Below, in pieces: positions 6,710-9,982 of a stretch of DNA of 9,982 nucleotides (the first letter of the stretch is position 1; every line of letters begins with the position of its first letter). Source of the stretch: Dehalococcoidales bacterium (GTDB lineage: Bacteria; Chloroflexota; Dehalococcoidia; Dehalococcoidales; Fen-1064). The stretch is from the NCBI GenBank assembly GCA_028712845.1, contig JAQTPO010000075.1, positions 1 through 9,982 on the forward strand. The letters run 5' to 3'. The position numbers were made by a program, and so were the translations under genes. The notes under the pieces are model-generated. The model saw only the letters and a program-made list of their open reading frames with translations. It did not search any database and had not been told where the DNA came from.

Positions 6710-7594
6710 TTACTGAATTTTATCGCTCACACCCTTACTAAATGCAATCGCAATCCCGCCCAGAATCAGCACCCCGCCGATTATTTCAAAAGCGGAAGGC
6801 ACTTCGTTCAGGATGGCAAAGGCGAGAATCGTGGCACCGACCGGTTCACCCAGCACGGCGATGGTGACCATCGTGGCAGGTAAAAAGCGGAGCGACCAGT
6901 TGAACGAGGAGTGCCCCAGCAACTGCGGCACCAGTGCCAGCAGGACAAACATCAGGTAAGTTTTTCCCGAATAACCTGTCAGGCTTCCACCTACTATTAG
7001 CGACCACACCAACAGGATGACCGCCGCCGAGGCGTAGGTGAGGAAGATGTAGCTGAGCAGTCCCATCCGCTGTCTTAATTTCCGCCCGATTAACAGATAA
7101 CCGGCTATTGCTAATGCTCCCAGTAACGCCAGAATGCTGCCCTTGACCGATGCACCGCCCAACTGCCAGCTATTGAAGCCGATAATGACAGCGCCGATGA
7201 TGCTGATGGCAATGCCGCTAAGAATACGGCGGGTGATTTTTTCACGGAAAAGCAGATATGAGGCAATAGCAACAAAGATGGGGCTAACTGTGACCAGCAC
7301 TACCGAACTGGTGACAGTGGTGTACCGCAAAGAAGTAATCCACAGGGCAAAATGCAGAGCCAGAAAAGCTCCCGAACAAAAGGCAAGCAATAATTCACTG
7401 TGGCTCAATCCCCTCAGTTCTTTGCGCGACCGTATCAGGACGATAGGAGCCAGCAAGAGGGAAGCGATGCCCAATCGATATGCGGCAATGACGATAGAAG
7501 GCGCCTCCGCCAGCCGTATGAAGATAGCGGCAAAAGCCACCGAAATCACCCCGAGTGCCAGGACTAGATAACGTTTGGTCATATTTGTGCTCAT
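6710..7594 (-). CDS. DMT-superfamily permease (EamA family)
   Basis: A 294-residue inner-membrane protein with about ten hydrophobic helices in two EamA halves (roughly residues 8-140 and 150-290). Typical family segments are FIRLAEAPSIVIAAYRLGIA (25-44) in the first half, the ALHFALWITSLRYTTVTSS stretch, and the ATMVTIAVLGEPVGATILAF segment in the second half, including the conserved EP. Such permeases export metabolites or amino acids, and the substrate cannot be assigned here. ATG 7594 is preferred because GGAG (7599-7602 on the - strand) precedes it with a 4-base gap. The internal ATG at 7582 has no clear binding site. No terminator is evident in the 25-base gap to the convergent M29 gene. 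Confidence 0.93.
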   Translation of the reverse strand: MSTNMTKRYLVLALGVISVAFAAIFIRLAEAPSIVIAAYRLGIASLLLAPIVLIRSRKELRGLSHSELLLAFCSGAFLALHFALWITSLRYTTVTSSVVLVTVSPIFVAIASYLLFREKITRRILSGIAISIIGAVIIGFNSWQLGGASVKGSILALLGALAIAGYLLIGRKLRQRMGLLSYIFLTYASAAVILLVWSLIVGGSLTGYSGKTYLMFVLLALVPQLLGHSSFNWSLRFLPATMVTIAVLGEPVGATILAFAILNEVPSAFEIIGGVLILGGIAIAFSKGVSDKIQ

Positions 7595-7614
7595 TTTGCT
7601 CCGGTGGGGGACTT

Positions 7615-7628
7615 TCTGTCAAGACAGA
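7615..7628. promoter_or_regulatory. Inverted repeat upstream of the permease gene
   Basis: TCTGTC-AA-GACAGA is a 14-bp inverted repeat with 6-bp arms. It lies about 13 bases upstream of the permease ribosome binding site on the - strand. It could be an operator or a small hairpin in the mRNA leader. No convincing -10/-35 pair was found beside it. Confidence 0.25.
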
Positions 7629-7650
7629 TGTGTTTGCTAGATAATTTCAA

Positions 7651-7742
7651 CGTCATTGCGGGCGTAGCGAAGCAATCGCTGGGAGGTTGGGAGTCTCTCC
7701 ACCCTGAGATTGCTTTGGGTACTGCGTAACCTCGCAATGACG
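7651..7742. repeat. Palindromic dispersed repeat, copy 3 (type A variant)
   Basis: The 92-bp element has perfect 10-bp ends CGTCATTGCG (7651-7660) and CGCAATGACG (7733-7742). The inner part GCGTAGCGAAGCAATCGCTGGG is a subtype distinct from copies 1 and 2, while the right end CCTCGCAATGAC is shared. It lies between the divergent permease and zinc-ribbon genes. About 56 bases before it hold only the inverted repeat at 7615-7628. Confidence 0.8.
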
Positions 7743-7840
7743 TTATTGATAGCCTTTTCGCAAAGACAGTTGTGGTTGGGTTCAGTAAAAGTGTCAATTT
7801 TTCGCTTGAAAAAATAATGAAAAATTTGTCATTACCCCTA

Positions 7841-7869
7841 TTGAAATCAGGCAAAAAAAGGTTTATTCT
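7841..7869 (+). promoter_or_regulatory. Sigma70-type promoter for the zinc-ribbon gene
   Basis: TTGAAA (7841-7846) is separated by 17 bases from TATTCT (7864-7869), matching the consensus at 5/6 and 4/6 positions. Transcription would start near 7876, giving a leader of about 90 bases before ATG 7966. Confidence 0.5.
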
Positions 7870-7892
7870 AAAGACAAGGGAACGAATTATGT

Positions 7893-7960
7893 AAGGTTAT
7901 GCCGGTTTTCCAGTCTCAAATAAGGCAATAACCTTTGAAAAGGTCGTTCTCGAAAGAGGA
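7893..7960 (+). promoter_or_regulatory. Structured 5' leader with competing helices
   Basis: AAGGTTAT-GCC (7893-7903) can pair with GGC-A-ATAACCTT (7924-7935). The right arm overlaps a second hairpin, ACCTTT (7931-7936) with AAAGGT (7939-7944), so the two cannot form together. A third stem, TTCTC (7947-7951) with GAGGA (7956-7960) and a GAAA loop, covers the ribosome binding site. The layout resembles a translational attenuator, but it matches no riboswitch class I recognise. Confidence 0.35.
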
Positions 7961-7965
7961 TCAAA

Positions 7966-8121
7966 ATGAGAAAAGCAGCCGGAACGCGGCGCTGTCCCCG
8001 GTGTGGCGGCAATATCTTTCTGGATAAGGATTACGACGGCTGGTATATGGAATGTCTGCAGTGCAGTTATACCAGAGACCTGGATATTCTTGCCGAACCA
8101 GGACAGAGACGCAGTTATTAA
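7966..8121 (+). CDS. Small zinc-ribbon protein
   Basis: A 51-residue basic-to-neutral protein with two CxxC knuckles, C10-P-R-C13 and C30-L-Q-C33, 16 residues apart. The first is followed by GGNIFLD and the second by SYTRDLD. This is the classic rubredoxin-like zinc-ribbon spacing, so it very likely binds one Zn. No other domain is present, and the function is unknown; such proteins can act as nucleic-acid or protein adaptors. ATG 7966 is preceded by AGAGGA (7955-7960) with a 5-base gap, and the only stop is TAA 8119-8121. A promoter and structured leader lie upstream. The opposite-strand frame over this region lacks any such motif. Confidence 0.8.
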   Translation: MRKAAGTRRCPRCGGNIFLDKDYDGWYMECLQCSYTRDLDILAEPGQRRSY

Positions 8122-8133
8122 ACATAGCATAAA

Positions 8134-8162
8134 TTGAGCGCTGACCTGCAAACCTGTATTAT
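8134..8162 (+). promoter_or_regulatory. Candidate sigma70 promoter before the ykgJ-like gene
   Basis: TTGAGC (8134-8139) and TATTAT (8157-8162) are separated by 17 bases and match the consensus at 4/6 and 5/6 positions. Transcription would start near 8169. That leaves about 139 bases before the YkgJ-family start and would leave little or no leader for the small ORF at 8175. Confidence 0.45.
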
Positions 8163-8174
8163 AGAGGTATGGGG

Positions 8175-8306
8175 ATGCGCTTTGTGCCTTTAAAATACGC
8201 AGTTTTCAACCAGAAGTATGAATCAGCGGTGCTTCGTTATCTGTGGCAGGGTAAAACCATAATTGCCAATCATAGCAGGCGGTCTGTTTTGTGCTATGAA
8301 AGGTGA
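8175..8306 (+). CDS. Possible 43-aa ORF coupled to the ykgJ-like gene
   Basis: I do not recognise this frame. It starts at ATG 8175 with AGAGG (8163-8167) at a 7-base gap and ends with TGA 8304-8306, one base before ATG 8308 of the next gene. The protein begins MRFVPLKYAVFNQKYESAV, is basic and aromatic, and has no signal peptide or clear motif. The tight stop-start arrangement suggests coupling or a leader peptide. Against it, the promoter proposed at 8134-8162 would place the transcript start almost on the ORF. It may simply be a chance frame in a leader. Confidence 0.3.
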   Translation: MRFVPLKYAVFNQKYESAVLRYLWQGKTIIANHSRRSVLCYER

Positions 8307-8307
8307 T

Positions 8308-8712
8308 ATGACTGTTTACCCCTGTTTTTGTTGTGGCATTTGCTGTACCGGTTATCAGGCACATCTTGATTTAGCAGAAGCTCAGGCAGTTGCCGACCAT
8401 CTGGGTGTTTCTTTGCAGAAATTTCTGGATGAGTATACTGACCCCCGCTGGCCGGGAGTCGCTACCCATCTATTACTGCACAAGGCAGGGAAGTGCGTGT
8501 TTCTGGACCAGAAAGAGGGGAATCCCATCGGACTCTGCCGTATTCATGATTTTAAACCGGTTGCCTGTCGCCAGTGGTCGGCAAGTTTGAATAAGAAGGA
8601 GTGCCGACAGGGGTTAAGTCGTTACTGGGGCTTGTCGGTTGATGATTCGGGCGATATAGTCGGTTCAACTGAAGAACTGAAGGTTTTTCAGACTTTTATA
8701 AAGATGCTATAG
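8308..8712 (+). CDS. YkgJ/UPF0153-family Cys-cluster protein
   Basis: A 134-residue protein of the YkgJ-type putative zinc- or iron-chelating family. The N-terminus carries C6-x-C8-C9-G-x-C12-C13. This is followed by an acidic helical stretch (LDLAEAQAVADHLGVSLQKF, 20-39), then C63, C77 in GLCRIHD, C87 in PVACRQW and C99. The CCGxCC, CxIH and PxxCR motifs are the family hallmarks. The biochemical role is not established. ATG 8308 is chosen over ATG 8296 and TTG 8263 because AAAGGTG stands just before it and the Cys motif normally lies at the extreme N-terminus. It is followed by the FmdB-family gene after 15 bases, so the two probably share a transcript. Confidence 0.88.
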   Translation: MTVYPCFCCGICCTGYQAHLDLAEAQAVADHLGVSLQKFLDEYTDPRWPGVATHLLLHKAGKCVFLDQKEGNPIGLCRIHDFKPVACRQWSASLNKKECRQGLSRYWGLSVDDSGDIVGSTEELKVFQTFIKML

Positions 8713-8727
8713 TAACGGGAGGGGCTT

Positions 8728-8976
8728 ATGCCTATATACGAGTACGAATGTGAAAAATGTCATACTCAGTTTGAATTGAAAAGACGTTTCGGGGAGGACG
8801 GCAGTGCCAATTGCCCGCAATGCCGTGGCAAGGCTTGCCGTATTTTCACATCGGTACCCGTAATCTTCAAGGGTTCGGGTTTTTATGTTACCGACCACCG
8901 CAAAGCTGACACTTCAACGACAGATGGCAAAAAAGTTGAAAGCGTTAAACCTCCGGCAAGCCCTGAAAAAGGTTGA
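8728..8976 (+). CDS. FmdB-family zinc-ribbon protein
   Basis: An 82-residue protein opening with MPIYEYECEKCHTQFE, the FmdB/CxxC-CxxC-SSSS signature. Zinc-binding Cys pairs are C8/C11 and C29/C32, followed by the usual SVPVIFKGSGFYVTDHR segment (42-58) and a polar, probably disordered Lys/Pro/Ser tail. The family was first linked to formamidase and methylotrophy regulation, but most members have no proven function. GGGAGGGG (8717-8724) gives a strong ribosome binding site before ATG 8728. It is the second gene of a likely operon with the YkgJ-family gene. No clear terminator follows. Confidence 0.92.
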   Translation: MPIYEYECEKCHTQFELKRRFGEDGSANCPQCRGKACRIFTSVPVIFKGSGFYVTDHRKADTSTTDGKKVESVKPPASPEKG

Positions 8977-9045
8977 CGTTTGCCTTTTAGCATTCTTCGT
9001 CACTCATATCTCCATGGCGGTACTAAAGTACTCGTCTTCGTTGTC

Positions 9046-9089
9046 CTGATTTTTCAATAGAATCAGAGAGTTGCATTATTTCCCGCAAC
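9046..9089. other. Weak stem-loops after the FmdB-family gene
   Basis: CTGATT (9046-9051) pairs with AATCAG (9061-9066), and GTTGC (9070-9074) pairs with GCAAC (9085-9089, repeated at 9095-9099). A run of Ts follows at about 9109-9114. Either might mark transcript end, but stems are short and spacing to the T-run is poor. The rest of the 8977-9156 spacer shows nothing else I can support. Confidence 0.25.
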
Positions 9090-9156
9090 AGATAGCAACT
9101 TTACATTGTTTTTTACGTTATAACTACGGATAGCTGTAAAAATATATATCTCACAC

Positions 9157-9198
9157 TTGACAAAAGTCTCCCGATAGTATAAAAGTATGTTGTATAAT
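9157..9198 (+). promoter_or_regulatory. Promoter region of the secreted-protein gene
   Basis: A perfect -35 hexamer TTGACA (9157-9162) is followed after 15 bases by TATAAA (9178-9183), slightly close-spaced. A second perfect -10 hexamer, TATAAT (9193-9198), lies further down without a partnered -35. Either start would leave a leader of roughly 55-75 bases before ATG 9261. Confidence 0.5.
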
Positions 9199-9260
9199 TA
9201 GCTGTAATAGTATCTTGTTCCATTCAGGGCTAGAATTTTACTCCACTATGGAGGTGCAGT

Positions 9261-9982
9261 ATGAATTTCCTAGGACGATTTATCAGGACGGCGTTAACCA
9301 TCATCTTTATATTCGGTATGCTTCACACAGTCTTGCTTCAGGATGCATCCCTGGTGGAGGCTTCTCCGGGGTGGATGAAATACCCCGGCAATCTGGCACT
9401 TGATAGCAAGTATGTGCTGGATAGCTGTGTCATTAAAGAAGATGATACCCACTACAAAATGTGGTACACACGCCTTAGTTTTGATGTATCCGTTACCCAG
9501 CTTTTTACGGATATGAAGGGCCTGGAGCTTGCGGATATCCTGACTGCGCTTCAGAACGACCAGTTTGATTCTCTCTTAGCAAACCTGTCCGACCTAAATT
9601 CACTTTCAAGCCCAACCGCATTGTGGACGATACTGAATGGCACCAGGACCGTCATCGGCTATGCTGAATCTACCGATGGCAAGAACTGGACGATCGTAAA
9701 TGCCAATGTTCTCCCGGGAACCGGCGGCGATTTCTTCACCAGTGTTTTTTCCCCATCTGTCGTTAGAATAGACTCTACGCATTACAAGATGTGGTACACC
9801 AGTCTCCAATCTACTCTAAACAGTACCACACTCCCGCCTATTTTAACCGATATGTCCAGTGCTACTCCTGCTACCAGAAGAACGGGTTTTGATAACTTGC
9901 TGAACAGCACTGAGGCAGTAATAAAATACGCCACTTCTCCTGAAGGTGTTGTCTGGACACCTGTGTCAACTGCGCTGAATAT
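9261..9982 (+). CDS. Secreted protein with beta-propeller-like repeats, 5' part
   Basis: An open frame runs from ATG 9261 off the right edge (240 complete codons), with GGAGG at 9250-9254 and a 6-base gap. Residues 1-34 form a signal peptide: R6 and R9, a hydrophobic core TALTIIFIFGML, and a likely cleavage after LVEA. The mature part repeats two motifs seen in five-bladed propellers of the GH43/GH32 type and their non-catalytic relatives: THYKMWYT at 63-70 and 173-180, and IGYAESTDGKNWT (132-144), matched by IKYATSPEGVVWT (221-233). Between these strands lie long segments (about 70-131 and 181-220), the first probably helical and Leu/Asp-rich. A glycan-binding or hydrolytic role is possible but no catalytic residue can be assigned. 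It is probably exported or cell-surface; the C-terminus is unseen. Confidence 0.75.
   Translation, partial: MNFLGRFIRTALTIIFIFGMLHTVLLQDASLVEASPGWMKYPGNLALDSKYVLDSCVIKEDDTHYKMWYTRLSFDVSVTQLFTDMKGLELADILTALQNDQFDSLLANLSDLNSLSSPTALWTILNGTRTVIGYAESTDGKNWTIVNANVLPGTGGDFFTSVFSPSVVRIDSTHYKMWYTSLQSTLNSTTLPPILTDMSSATPATRRTGFDNLLNSTEAVIKYATSPEGVVWTPVSTALN

Noticed and set aside
7134..7571. 145-aa + strand frame opposite the permease gene
   Set aside because: Antisense to a clear ten-helix permease and without recognisable motifs or a binding site.
7897..8151. 84-aa - strand frame over the zinc-ribbon gene
   Set aside because: The + strand frame has paired CxxC knuckles, a ribosome binding site and promoter, while the - strand frame has none.
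9215..9403. 62-aa + strand frame before and over the secreted-protein start
   Set aside because: It overlaps the better frame from ATG 9261, which has GGAGG, a signal peptide and internal repeats.

Overview
The window reads as ordinary bacterial chromosome of moderate GC with tightly packed genes, frequent GTG and TTG starts, and many dispersed palindromic repeats of the kind whose ends read GTCATTGCGAGG...CTCGCAATGAC. Purine genes, small Cys-rich proteins, a QueG-like double-cluster Fe-S protein and these repeats together suggest an anaerobic bacterium, tentatively a Chloroflexota/Dehalococcoidia relative. The lineage is an inference; no rRNA or marker phylogeny is available here.

Region 1 (1-4194, + strand) is a purine biosynthesis block: the 3' end of guaA (GMP synthase), then purD, purE and purB. 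PurD makes GAR, PurE handles the AIR/CAIR carboxylation step, PurB acts on SAICAR and adenylosuccinate, and GuaA makes GMP. purE and purB overlap at ATGA. The guaA-purD junction is interrupted by a small GIY-YIG nuclease-family gene bracketed by two copies of the palindromic repeat. A related half-element sits between purD and purE.

Region 2 (4195-4536) has no gene except the last codons of the convergent gene. It holds a run of inverted repeats and hairpins, ending in a perfect 22-bp palindrome over the stop codon of the - strand gene.

Region 3 (4527-7594) carries a - strand QueG-like [4Fe-4S] protein, a divergently transcribed M29 metallopeptidase behind an extended -10 promoter, and a convergent - strand DMT/EamA permease.

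Region 4 (7595-8976) starts with another palindromic repeat. It continues with a promoter and a structured leader ahead of a 51-aa zinc-ribbon protein, a possible 43-aa ORF, a YkgJ-family Cys-cluster protein and an FmdB-family zinc ribbon. This makes a run of small, probably metal-binding proteins of unknown function.

Region 5 (8977-9982) is a promoter-bearing spacer followed by the start of a secreted protein with beta-propeller-like repeats. Its reading frame stays open to the window edge.

No CRISPR array, tRNA, rRNA, transposase or phage gene was seen. The points most worth a second look are the repeat-bracketed GIY-YIG gene, the leader with competing helices before the zinc-ribbon gene, and the secreted protein with inserted segments between its repeat strands.
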